The notes below the pieces were generated by a model. That model was not told where the DNA came from and made no database searches. It saw only the letters and a program-made list of their open reading frames with translations. Source: Chloroflexota bacterium (GTDB taxonomy: Bacteria; Chloroflexota; Dehalococcoidia; UBA2247; RBG-13-53-26). Taken from it: a stretch of 50,164 nucleotides of DNA. Of the stretch, positions 24,255 through 31,915 are shown in pieces. The DNA is taken from the NCBI GenBank assembly GCA_016876035.1, contig VGOE01000006.1, positions 1 to 50,164 on the forward strand, given 5' to 3'. The position numbers and the translations under genes were made by a program. The first letter of the stretch is position 1; each line of letters opens with the position of its first letter.

Positions 24255-24952
24255 GCCGGCGGGATCTCCCTGGTCGCCTGCCACCTCTGCACATAACGCT
24301 GCCTCAGTTCCCGTAATTTTGCCTGATAGGAAGCCGAGGTGATCCTGTCAGTGGTCATGATAACAGCGTCCTCCCCATTGTCCGAGTAATAGCGGCGACG
24401 CATTCCCACCTTGGCGAAGCCATACTTCTCGTAGAGGGCTTGCGCCTCCAGGTTGGAGACTCTTGTCTCCAGCGTCATCACCTGGGCCTTGAGTTGCAGT
24501 GCCAGATCCATCATGCAGATGAGTAGCAGTTCGCCGATTCCCAAACGGCGGTGGGTTCCACGCACGGCAATGGAGGTTAGATGAGCTTCGTCTACCATGA
24601 GCCACATGGCGGCGTAGCCAATGACGGTGTCCTGGTTTTGGGCAGCTTTTTCATCAGCAGAGGGGGATTCTCTGAGGAACAGCCGCTTGAGCCTGGAGAT
24701 CAGTCTCCGCAAAGTCCCTTTAGATTTCTGAGCAGTGATTTCAGGTCGGGGATGCGGATGGTCACCTTCCTCCAAAGCAACTAGATAGCGGACTATGTTA
24801 TTGTCCAGGTCCCTTCTGAAAGGGGGAGGTGGCCACTGATCGGGGAAAGCCTCTCGATCGATGGCGCTGACCTGAGGGATATCCTCCTTTTGCATGGGAC
24901 GGACGGTGTAACGCGTCGGCATTTCAGCTATGACAGAGTCTAATTTTACCAT
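24251..24952 (-). CDS. rimI: RimI-like N-acetyltransferase
   Basis: The 233-residue GNAT protein has the acetyl-CoA loop VRGTHRRLGIGELLL (about residues 130-144), the LTSIAV strand before it and LEAQALYEKYGFAKVGMRRRYY near 168-190. This is the RimI pattern; RimI acetylates the N-terminus of ribosomal protein S18 and others. It is longer than the usual 150-160 residues because of a basic insertion (about 70-105) and a C-terminal extension rich in Arg and Gln. It is transcribed alone, convergent with the acyl-CoA dehydrogenase. Confidence 0.8.
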   Translation of the reverse strand: MVKLDSVIAEMPTRYTVRPMQKEDIPQVSAIDREAFPDQWPPPPFRRDLDNNIVRYLVALEEGDHPHPRPEITAQKSKGTLRRLISRLKRLFLRESPSADEKAAQNQDTVIGYAAMWLMVDEAHLTSIAVRGTHRRLGIGELLLICMMDLALQLKAQVMTLETRVSNLEAQALYEKYGFAKVGMRRRYYSDNGEDAVIMTTDRITSASYQAKLRELRQRYVQRWQATREIPPA

Positions 24953-25027
24953 AACTGGCGGTGGGTGGGACGATGCGATGTGGATACAGCTTGTTGAGGC
25001 AGGGAAGAGTCTTTAGATTCCCCGAAG

Positions 25028-25060
25028 GGACGAACAGAGCCAAAGCTCTGTAACTACATT
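25028..25060. repeat. dispersed 'AAAGCTCTGT' repeat, copy 2
   Basis: ACAGAGC (25034-25040) and GCTCTGT (25045-25051) form a 7-bp stem with a CAAA loop, followed by AACTACATT. It matches the elements near 6353, 25151 and 26254. Confidence 0.5.
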
Positions 25061-25094
25061 TGCCACCAACGTCTGCCCTGAACCGGGTTTCATT

Positions 25095-25128
25095 CGGGTA
25101 GGCTGCCTGACGTCAGGCAGCCTACCCG
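25095..25128. repeat. perfect 34-bp palindrome
   Basis: Each 17-base arm is the exact reverse complement of the other, with no spacer; the centre is GACGTC. The left arm begins CGGGTAGGCTGCC. It is followed by TTTCTG, so a terminator role for the leftward or rightward transcript is possible, but the loop-free design is also typical of an operator or a structured repeat. Confidence 0.75.
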
Positions 25129-25150
25129 TTTCTGATCCGTATTTTTGACA

Positions 25151-25179
25151 CAGGCCCTCAAACTCTGTCCCTACATCTG
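25151..25179. repeat. dispersed 'AAACTCTGTCCC' repeat, copy 3 (diverged)
   Basis: This half-element keeps the AACTCTGTCCCTACAT side of the family seen at 6353, 25028 and 26254, but its other arm (GGCCCTC) no longer pairs well. Confidence 0.35.
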
Positions 25180-25189
25180 GGCGACGGGG

Positions 25190-25226
25190 CATTCTTCTCC
25201 CGCCTCAGGCGGGCGGATCAAAATAA
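25190..25226. repeat. dispersed repeat, copy 2 (CCCGCCTCAGGCGGG core)
   Basis: The palindromic core CCCGCCTCAGGCGGG sits between ATTCTTCT and CGGATCAAAATAA. The flanks match the copy upstream of htpX at 1424-1453. Confidence 0.45.
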
Positions 25227-25255
25227 CATTAACAGTTACCTTGGTCGTGGTTGAA

Positions 25256-25285
25256 TTGACACTCCGATCAGCAGGGGTGTATATT
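25256..25285 (+). promoter_or_regulatory. promoter of the enoyl-CoA hydratase gene
   Basis: TTGACA at 25256-25261 is perfect and TATATT at 25280-25285 matches five of six; the spacer is 18 bases. The start site would be near 25292, giving a leader of about 23 bases before the ATG. Confidence 0.65.
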
Positions 25286-25314
25286 AGAGGCGACTGATTA
25301 GAACGGAGGGAGAC

Positions 25315-26187
25315 ATGAAAGACTACAAGTACGTGATCTACGAGAAGGAGGGTGAGATTGCCACCATCACCTTCAATAAACCAGAGAAAATGAACTCGTA
25401 TGTGATCATCTCCGTGGGAGAAGACTTTGCCGAAGTGCTGGATGCTATTACCCGGGCAGAGGAAGACGATGACATCAAGGTAATCATTTTCAAGGGGGCA
25501 GGCCGCTGCTTCTCGGCGGGGCAGGACCTGAGCAAGGTGGGCTTTGTCTACGGCTTCGGCACCAAGAAGGATGAGCGGCGTCCCAGCCAGAGAATAAGGC
25601 TGAAGATGGACAGAATGGGGATCAGCGAGGGATACAAGAGATTCTTCTTTTGTCCGAAGCTGACCATTGCCCAAGTGCATGGCTACGCTCTTGAGGCTGG
25701 CTTGATGATCGCCATGCTCTGTGACTTCTTCGTATGCTCCGATGATTGTATGATGGGTTTCCCGGGGCAAAGGATAGGGTTTGCCGGCGGCGGCGAGCAC
25801 ACTTTTGGTCACCTGATGATGACGGTGGGGATGAGGCGGGCGCTGGATCTTTATATCAGTGGCCGGCAGATCGACGGGAAGGAAGCAGAGCGAATAGGGC
25901 TGGTGACCAAGTCAGTACCTCCTGAGAAGCTAGAGGAAGAAGTAAGGACGCTGGCGAAAGACCTGTGTCTCATGCCTCGTGATGGCATTGCCATAGGCAA
26001 GGCTTGCCGTCACCTGTTCTACGACCGGATGGGGCTCACCGACTCCTTTACCTACGGGTACATCACGCATACGATGTTCACCAATGTGCGCCATGAGCCG
26101 GGCGAGTTTAACTTCTTCCGTGAGAGAAGGGAGAAAGGCGCTAAAGCAGCCTTCCACGAAAAGGACGATATCCGCAAGCTTTCGTAA
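25315..26187 (+). CDS. enoyl-CoA hydratase/isomerase (crotonase family)
   Basis: The 290-residue protein shows the crotonase core: GEIATITFNKPEKMN near residues 11-25, CFSAGQDLSKVG (about 64-75) for the oxyanion hole, and VHGYALEAGLMIAMLCDFFVCSDD (about 118-141). The glycine-rich GGG loop usual at the second oxyanion position is LEAG here, and the second catalytic Glu region reads PGQRIGFAGGGEH. So standard hydratase chemistry is not assured; isomerase or hydrolase activity is possible. ATG 25315 follows GGAGGGA. Confidence 0.82.
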   Translation: MKDYKYVIYEKEGEIATITFNKPEKMNSYVIISVGEDFAEVLDAITRAEEDDDIKVIIFKGAGRCFSAGQDLSKVGFVYGFGTKKDERRPSQRIRLKMDRMGISEGYKRFFFCPKLTIAQVHGYALEAGLMIAMLCDFFVCSDDCMMGFPGQRIGFAGGGEHTFGHLMMTVGMRRALDLYISGRQIDGKEAERIGLVTKSVPPEKLEEEVRTLAKDLCLMPRDGIAIGKACRHLFYDRMGLTDSFTYGYITHTMFTNVRHEPGEFNFFRERREKGAKAAFHEKDDIRKLS

Positions 26188-26253
26188 GCTGTGGAGAGAG
26201 CGCGGGCGGGCAGGTTGGTGGGGTTGTAGGGCGCTTACGGTATCGCAGTCTGG

Positions 26254-26287
26254 TCGGGCAGGGCGAAAGCTCTGCCCGATTACATTT
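26254..26287. repeat. dispersed 'AAAGCTCTGCCC' repeat, copy 4; terminator-like hairpin
   Basis: TCGGGCAG (26254-26261) pairs with CTGCCCGA (26272-26279), followed by TTACATTT. It belongs to the same family as the elements near 6353 and 25028, and here lies between convergent genes where it could end both transcripts. Confidence 0.5.
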
Positions 26288-26376
26288 CTAGGCGTCCTCA
26301 GCGATTACATTGATCGTACGGTGGGCTGGGGCGGGGGGCGGTAGGAGGAATGAGGGCAGCGGACTTCAGATACTCT

Positions 26377-26880
26377 CTATATTAGACCCTGCAGTTTTTC
26401 GTAGGTGGCTGCCAGAGCCTCTGGCAGTACCCTTGTATCAGCCAGTACAGGCATAAAATTGGTATCTCCGTCCCACCGCGGAACAACGTGCGTGTGAATA
26501 TGGTCGCCGATGCCGGCCCCGGCTGCCCTGCCTATGTTGATACCGATATTGAAGGCAGCTGGGCTGAAGGCCTGGCGCAGGGCCTTAGTGCTCCTTCTCA
26601 CTAGATCGAAATGTTCCAGCATCTCCGCATCAGTCAATTCTTCCAAGCCAGGGATATGCCGGTATGGCGATATCATCAAGTGCCCCGGGTTATAGGGGAA
26701 TCTGTTCAAGATGACGAAGTTCTGTTTCCCCCGGTAAAGGACGAGATTGGATTTATCATCCTTTTCCTGCGGCCTCTGGCAGAGAATGCACCCCTTCGGC
26801 TTCTCTCCCAGTATGAATTCGACTCTCCAGGGTGCCCAGATATGTTCCACTTGGCCCTCTGGAGGGTATTTTAAGCTCAT
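26377..26880 (-). CDS. HIT family hydrolase/nucleotidyl transferase
   Basis: A 167-residue HIT protein. The catalytic triad is HIHTHVVPRW near residues 130-139, and CILCQRP near 31-37 is the first half of a zinc-binding site often present in this branch. FPYNPGHLMISPYRHI is the conserved substrate strand. Such proteins split dinucleoside polyphosphates (Ap4A phosphorylase/hydrolase group) or nucleoside phosphoramidates. I choose ATG 26880; an in-frame TTG at 26889 adds three residues and neither has a strong ribosome site. Confidence 0.85.
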   Translation of the reverse strand: MSLKYPPEGQVEHIWAPWRVEFILGEKPKGCILCQRPQEKDDKSNLVLYRGKQNFVILNRFPYNPGHLMISPYRHIPGLEELTDAEMLEHFDLVRRSTKALRQAFSPAAFNIGINIGRAAGAGIGDHIHTHVVPRWDGDTNFMPVLADTRVLPEALAATYEKLQGLI

Positions 26881-27026
26881 GGCGTCCAAGAGTCAAAATG
26901 GACTGACGGGACCATCAATTTCTTGAATTTACCCTGGCGGCAGCCTACAATAAATAGCGAGGACAAGGTTTTCCAGCCATAAGCTGGTGAAGCTGTGCTA
27001 GGGCACCTAGGAGCACGGAATTAGCT

Positions 27027-27209
27027 ATGCCGACGAGAACGGGGCGCCAACCAGGTTGGAAAGATAGGGTGAGGCTTCGCATCAACAAGATGCTAGGGAG
27101 GCAGGTCATCCTGTGCGATAGCTGCAAGTGGGACTGGCGCAGCGCATGCCATAACCCTGAGCGTCCCAATGCCAGATGGTGCTCGGACTACGAGAAACGG
27201 GGGACATAA
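27027..27209 (+). CDS. small Cys-rich protein of unknown function
   Basis: This 60-residue ORF encodes a basic N-terminal half (KDRVRLRINKMLGRQ) and a Cys/Trp cluster CDSCKWDWRSACHNPER followed by WCSDYEKRG. The four Cys and one His could bind zinc or an iron-sulphur centre. AGGAG is about 13 bases before the ATG. I do not recognise a family. The patterned Cys residues and clear start/stop make it likely to be real; it stands alone between a HIT gene and the thiolase gene. Confidence 0.5.
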   Translation: MPTRTGRQPGWKDRVRLRINKMLGRQVILCDSCKWDWRSACHNPERPNARWCSDYEKRGT

Positions 27210-27414
27210 CCGATCCTCCCCCGCCATTCCCCGAAGCTCCCATCGAAAGGCATCTTTGCCATGTGGCGCGGGCATGTGCAGCAGTTGAAGGCAGTAGCCA
27301 GATTCGGGTTATCGCGGTCAGTTTGCTGCTATGTTTGGGCTGTAGCTTCGGCTCGGCGTTCCAGCGGGGCAATTGTGTTTGCAACCAGATTTGAACAGTT
27401 CCAAGGAGGGATTA

Positions 27415-28743
27415 ATGGACAACAATCAACCGGTGATCGTTAGTGCAGTGAGGACGGCGGTGGGAGGGTTCGGGGGGGGCTTAAAGGATGTGCCTGTGGT
27501 TGATCTGGGCAAAGTGGTGATCAGGGAGGTGTTGAGGAGAGCCGGGGTGAGACCGGCATTCCCGGAGGACCTTAAAGAGATCAGGCCCGGGATTCTAAGG
27601 GACGTGGAAAAGAGCGAGATAGAGTCGAAATACATGGGCTGGGATGCCAGTTTGCAGCCCATAAGGATAGATGAGGTCATCATGGGCAACGTGCTCCAGG
27701 GGGGCCAGGGGCAAAACACGGGCAGACAGGCGAGCATCAGAGCTGGAGTGCCTCAGGAAACCAACGCCTTCACCATCAACAAGGTGTGCGCTTCCGGGAT
27801 GAAAGCAGTGGCTCTGGCGGCTCAGGCGATAAAGGCGGGCGACGCGGAGGCCATCATAGCTGGCGGTATGGAGAGCATGAGCAGCGCGCCTTATGCATTG
27901 CCCAAGGCACGCTGGGGCTACCGCATGGATATCGGCGCTAAGGCGGAAGCGCTGGATCTGATGGTCTTCGACGCGCTGTATGAAATATTCTATGACTATC
28001 ACATGGGGGTTACGGCAGAGAACATCGCCAGAGATTACAAGATATCGCGGCGGGAGCAAGACGAACTGGGTGCTGAGAGCCATCACCGGGCATTAAAAGC
28101 AATCCGGAGCGGCATATTCAAGCAAGAGATCGTGCCGGTGGAAGTTCCTCAAAAGGGGGGGCCTAAGCCGTTTGACACCGACGAAAGGCCGATGGACACA
28201 GACGTGGAGAAGATGAGCAAGCTGGCCCCGGCTTTTGTCAAGGGAGGAACCGTCACCGCCGGGAATTCCTCGGGGATAAATGATGGCGCGGCTGCCCTGC
28301 TGATCACCTCCAGGGAGTTTGCCGAAAGAAACGGATTGAAAATCAGGGCGTCTATCCAGGGATATGCCACGGGCGGCGTAGACCCCAAGTATATGGGGCT
28401 CGGCCCTATACCAGCGACGCGGAGACTCATGAAGAAGACGGGTTACCGTATCGCTGATATGGATGTGATCGAGCTAAATGAGGCCTTCGCTTCCCAGACC
28501 ATTGCCTGCATGAAGGAGCTGGACATTCCCTGTTATGGCGAAAGCAAGGACTTCTGCCAGGACGGCTGCGAGAAGGTGAATCCTCACGGCTCGGGGATAT
28601 CTCTGGGGCATCCGGTGGGATGCACCGGAGCCAGGATACTGGTGACGCTGCTTCACGAGATGGAGAGAAGGGGTGCCAGGCGGGGTCTGGCCAACCTCTG
28701 TATTGGCGGTGGCCAGGGCATGGCCATGATCCTGGAGCGGTAG
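27415..28743 (+). CDS. thiolase (acetyl-CoA C-acyltransferase)
   Basis: The 442-residue enzyme has the nucleophilic Cys in NKVCASGMKA (near residues 121-130), the GGMESMS block, and the C-terminal GSGISLGHPVGCTGAR with the catalytic His and second Cys. It cleaves 3-ketoacyl-CoA with CoA or runs in reverse. The protein is longer than the usual 390-400 residues, mostly from an insertion of about 40 residues after the first helix (about 35-75) and another near CYGESKDFCQDGCEKVN, which adds three Cys. ATG 27415 has AAGGAGGG before it. Confidence 0.9.
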   Translation: MDNNQPVIVSAVRTAVGGFGGGLKDVPVVDLGKVVIREVLRRAGVRPAFPEDLKEIRPGILRDVEKSEIESKYMGWDASLQPIRIDEVIMGNVLQGGQGQNTGRQASIRAGVPQETNAFTINKVCASGMKAVALAAQAIKAGDAEAIIAGGMESMSSAPYALPKARWGYRMDIGAKAEALDLMVFDALYEIFYDYHMGVTAENIARDYKISRREQDELGAESHHRALKAIRSGIFKQEIVPVEVPQKGGPKPFDTDERPMDTDVEKMSKLAPAFVKGGTVTAGNSSGINDGAAALLITSREFAERNGLKIRASIQGYATGGVDPKYMGLGPIPATRRLMKKTGYRIADMDVIELNEAFASQTIACMKELDIPCYGESKDFCQDGCEKVNPHGSGISLGHPVGCTGARILVTLLHEMERRGARRGLANLCIGGGQGMAMILER

Positions 28744-28984
28744 AGAGCAGACCTCGTCTCACTCATTTCAGCAGGCTCCTGCTTATTCCATTCACAAACA
28801 AATTAGTGGATGTCAAGTTCCTGACTCGATGTCCAATTTGCGGTGCCCCGTGATTTCAGCGCCAGATGAATTACTCTCCGGACAGGCGCTATCAGAAGAA
28901 CAAAGGCGAAGATCGTTTATTTAGTGTGTTCGTATTGTTCTGACAACCACGCCTGTGGCTGTATCTAACACGATCCTATGGCAC

Positions 28985-29485
28985 TTATACTCTCAGGAAT
29001 GGTGGTATCGAGACCAGCTCTTCAGTGGCCTTCTGGCGCAGCTTGGTCAAACTCAACTTTAACCGGCGTCTTTCTTCAGGGGAGAGTACCCCGATGACCC
29101 TGGGAACGACCTCTCGTTTGCGCGCAAAAGCGATGTAGGTCTCTCTGCCCTTATCAGTCATCTCCACTCGAACCTGCCTGCGTCCCCCGGTATTTTCAGT
29201 GCATGTAATGAGCCCTAGCTTCTCCATCCGACTGAGCAATGCCAGTATGGTTGGTGGCTGTCGGAAGAGCCATCGGGATATCTCGGCCGGCGTAGCAACC
29301 ACGCCAGCCTTCTCCAACGACCTCAAAACCCAGAGAACACCACCCTGCATCGACGTAACGCCCAAGGGTCTTACCTCCCTGTCCCGCAGACGCATCATCG
29401 CATCGCGTACCTGGTTAAGAAGCCTCCAGAGCTCGTATTCTTCTTCGGGGCTAAGCTCGGTTTGTCTCTCTAATTCCTCGGACAT
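28985..29485 (-). CDS. MarR family transcriptional regulator
   Basis: A 166-residue winged-helix regulator. The recognition region is TPAEISRWLFRQPPTILALLSRMEKLGLI (about residues 70-98), followed by the wing GGRRQVRVEMTDKGRE. Dimerising helices flank it. MarR proteins usually repress nearby genes and release DNA on binding a small aromatic or acyl ligand. ATG 29485 is chosen because a longer frame to 29545 has no site; AGGGGG precedes the ATG. It is divergent from an SDR operon, and two 16-base dyads in the shared upstream region are candidate operators. Confidence 0.85.
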   Translation of the reverse strand: MSEELERQTELSPEEEYELWRLLNQVRDAMMRLRDREVRPLGVTSMQGGVLWVLRSLEKAGVVATPAEISRWLFRQPPTILALLSRMEKLGLITCTENTGGRRQVRVEMTDKGRETYIAFARKREVVPRVIGVLSPEERRRLKLSLTKLRQKATEELVSIPPFLRV

Positions 29486-29597
29486 GTTGTACCCCCTGAT
29501 CTGGCATCTATGTTTTGCTGCCCCTTGTCCAGGCATCGGCTCCACGGTCGACGCAATCGCAGGATGCCAGAGTAAGCCTTGGGTTTCCTGCCCAAAA

Positions 29598-29626
29598 TTG
29601 ACAGACAGCAGATAGGGTGCTAGACT
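29598..29626 (+). promoter_or_regulatory. promoter candidate for the SDR/tandem-domain operon
   Basis: TTGACA at 29598-29603 is followed after 17 bases by TAGACT at 29621-29626. Transcription would begin near 29633, inside the first of the two dyad operators, which would allow direct repression. Confidence 0.45.
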
Positions 29627-29631
29627 GACTG

Positions 29632-29669
29632 CTAGTATACTTACTAGACTGTGTCATAGCATACTATCA
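29632..29669. promoter_or_regulatory. two tandem dyads, probable MarR operators
   Basis: CTAGTA-TACT-TACTAG at 29632-29647 is a perfect dyad. TCATAG-CATA-CTATCA at 29654-29669 has the same 6-4-6 layout with one mismatch. Their centres are 22 bases apart, about two helical turns, so two dimers could bind one face of the DNA. The site lies between the divergent MarR and SDR genes. Confidence 0.55.
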
Positions 29670-29830
29670 TTGATTGTATACCATTTAGGATACCGCTGCT
29701 AGTCCAGTCTGAATACCTCCGATCAAGAGAGACAGGGAACAATCATGGCAACGGCAGATTCTTGCAAGACCAAGTTACAGGCGCATTTGGTTTTCAGGGA
29801 CAGGCAATCAGGAGTGAAAGGAGAAGGAAG

Positions 29831-30640
29831 ATGGCACTAGATGAGTTCTCACTGACCGGCAAGGTAGCTATTATTACCGGGGCCGGCAGAGGCATAGGGA
29901 GGGGCATTGCCCTCAAGTTTGCCGAGGCAGGGGCAGACATCGTATGCGTGGCTCGCACTGCCAGCGAGATCGAGTCTGCGGCGGAGCGCGCTCGCGCCCT
30001 GGGGCGCAGGGCTTTGGCTATCCCTGCCGACGTTGCTGATGGCGAACAGGTGCAAGCGTTTGTTGACAGAACAATGAAGGAGTTGGGACGTATAGACGTT
30101 CTGGTCAACAATGCGGGAGGAGCAACATCCTTTGGTGCATTGATGAGAACCAGCGAAAAGGCTTTCCTGGCGACGTTACGACTCAACCTTTTGGCTCCCT
30201 TTCTCTGTAGCAAAGCAGTAGCCAAAGTGATGCTGGAACAGAAGTCGGGATCCATCATTAACATATCGAGCGGCGACTCCCTGATCCCCTGTACTGGTCT
30301 AGCCCCCTATGGTGCGGCCAAGGCAGGGTTGAACTCCCTAACCAAGACCATGGCCTGGGAGCTGGCTCCGTACGTTAGAGTCAATGTCATCCTGCCCGGT
30401 GCTATCTGGACTGAAGGGAGTGGCCCATTCCTCGGGACGGTGAAGGACGAGATTTTGGCCGGCACTCCAATGAAACGTTTTGGTAAGCCAGAGGATATCG
30501 CTATGGCGGCTCTATTCTTGGCTTCTTCGGCTTCCGAGTGGGTTACTGGCAAGTTGTTCCAGATAGATGGTGGCATAGAGTTCGTTCATGTGGATCCGAG
30601 CGATCTTATGAAACAGCATAGAACACAAGGAGGCAAGTGA
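29831..30640 (+). CDS. SDR family oxidoreductase (FabG-like)
   Basis: The 269-residue SDR has TGAGRGIGRGIA near residues 15-26, NNAGG near 95-99, Ser in NISSGDS and catalytic YGAAK. C-terminal VTGKLFQIDGGIEF is the classical tetramer-interface end. Length is standard, unlike the 313-315 residue SDRs at 11.7-14.7 kb. ATG 29831 follows GGAGAAGGAAG. It is the first gene after the divergent MarR regulator, and is followed four bases later by the tandem-domain protein, so the two are co-transcribed. Confidence 0.85.
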   Translation: MALDEFSLTGKVAIITGAGRGIGRGIALKFAEAGADIVCVARTASEIESAAERARALGRRALAIPADVADGEQVQAFVDRTMKELGRIDVLVNNAGGATSFGALMRTSEKAFLATLRLNLLAPFLCSKAVAKVMLEQKSGSIINISSGDSLIPCTGLAPYGAAKAGLNSLTKTMAWELAPYVRVNVILPGAIWTEGSGPFLGTVKDEILAGTPMKRFGKPEDIAMAALFLASSASEWVTGKLFQIDGGIEFVHVDPSDLMKQHRTQGGK

Positions 30641-30643
30641 GAA

Positions 30644-31807
30644 ATGGCAGAGATAAACGACTACAGCGGTCCCTTCAATCCGAATCTAACCTTCGACGAT
30701 CTGTCTAAGGATTTCCTGCTTAAGGTGATCAGGGTCTGGCAGTGGTCATGGCTTCAACTGGATGCCGCCTGGTTTGATGAGGTCAAGACCAGGTGGGGGC
30801 GAGAAGTCGGTTACGGCTGTGACCTGGAAATGTGGTTGAGGTGTGCCGAGCGCTGCAATACCAGATATGCCAAGATAGCCAAGATTCCAAACAAGAACGT
30901 AATAGACGTCCTGAAAGTCTTACAGATGCCTCTGGACAACACTATGGGTGCGGTCTATCCCACAAAGCATGAGATCAGGGACGAGAACTACGCTGTAGTC
31001 ACCGTGGAGAAATGTCCCTCGCTGGAATGGTGTGAGAGGAATGACCCAGAGCGCATAGTGCCGATGTGCGTCATCATGGAGCCTCATCTGATACACTGGT
31101 ATAAGGTGAACACAGACGTTGTAATGGCCGCCACCCAGCTTCCACCTCGGAAGAGCCCGGACGACATCGCTTGCCGCTGGGAATACGTCTACAAAGCGCC
31201 GAAGGGAGCCAAAGTCCGCAGCAAGGAGGAACTAGTGGACGAGACTACCACTCCTCCTGAGATAGACGATCAGAGCGGGCCGTATTACCCGCATCTAACA
31301 CATGCCAATTTCTCCAAGCCCTTCCTTGTCAAGATGATGTACGCCTGGCAGTATGCTTGGCTGGTCATGAACGAGGGCTACTACCTGGCAGTCATGAAGA
31401 GATATGGATCGAAAGTGGCCGATGAAATTGAGCAGATAGCCTGGGTGAGAGTGGCTGAGAGGTGCAATCGGCGATATGCCGCGGCGGCCAATACCAAGCT
31501 GAATACGGTGACCGACTCACTGAAGACCCTGCAGTTGACCATGGACAGCACCATGGGGTACTTCCCTGCCAGGTACGAGATCAAGAACCCCAATCACGTC
31601 ATCATGAGTATAGGCAAAGCACCTACTCCGGACTTCCTTGACAATGCCGTGGCACAGAGGACCCCACCCATGTACCACGCCGGCGGAAAGCCGGTCATGG
31701 AGAAGTACCTGGTTAACCCCAAGATCAAGGTGACACCCCTGCGTTTGCCCCCGCGAAATGAATATGACGACATTGACTGCGAGTGGGATTTGAGGATTGA
31801 AGAATGA
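30644..31807 (+). CDS. unknown protein with two tandem copies of one domain
   Basis: This 387-residue protein consists of two homologous halves, about residues 1-185 and 205-385. Shared blocks are SGPFNPNLTFDDLSKDFL versus SGPYYPHLTHANFSKPFL, WQWSWL versus WQYAWL, RCAERCNTRYAK versus RVAERCNRRYAA, LDNTMG versus MDSTMG, and LPPRKSPDDI versus LPPRNEYDDI. It resembles proteins annotated as DUF6125, but that is from memory. Conserved Cys/His (AERCN; PHLIHWY) could bind a metal or substrate. It lies between two SDR genes under MarR control, so a role in the same pathway is likely. No signal peptide. Confidence 0.75.
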   Translation: MAEINDYSGPFNPNLTFDDLSKDFLLKVIRVWQWSWLQLDAAWFDEVKTRWGREVGYGCDLEMWLRCAERCNTRYAKIAKIPNKNVIDVLKVLQMPLDNTMGAVYPTKHEIRDENYAVVTVEKCPSLEWCERNDPERIVPMCVIMEPHLIHWYKVNTDVVMAATQLPPRKSPDDIACRWEYVYKAPKGAKVRSKEELVDETTTPPEIDDQSGPYYPHLTHANFSKPFLVKMMYAWQYAWLVMNEGYYLAVMKRYGSKVADEIEQIAWVRVAERCNRRYAAAANTKLNTVTDSLKTLQLTMDSTMGYFPARYEIKNPNHVIMSIGKAPTPDFLDNAVAQRTPPMYHAGGKPVMEKYLVNPKIKVTPLRLPPRNEYDDIDCEWDLRIEE

Positions 31808-31915
31808 TGAGCTTTAGGACAAGCAGTGGATAGACCGGTATGAACAACGCGATACTGACCGCCAGGCCGCCTTTCGGGAACTGACGGGCCTGTAATCCAA
31901 TATTGAGGAGGGGAA

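Larger units (their letters stand above)
24953..25314. other. repeat-rich intergenic region
   Basis: No gene is seen. The stretch holds two copies of the AAAGCTCTGT-type repeat, a perfect 34-bp palindrome, one copy of the CCGCC-type repeat and the promoter of the following enoyl-CoA hydratase gene. Each is listed separately. Confidence 0.7.
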
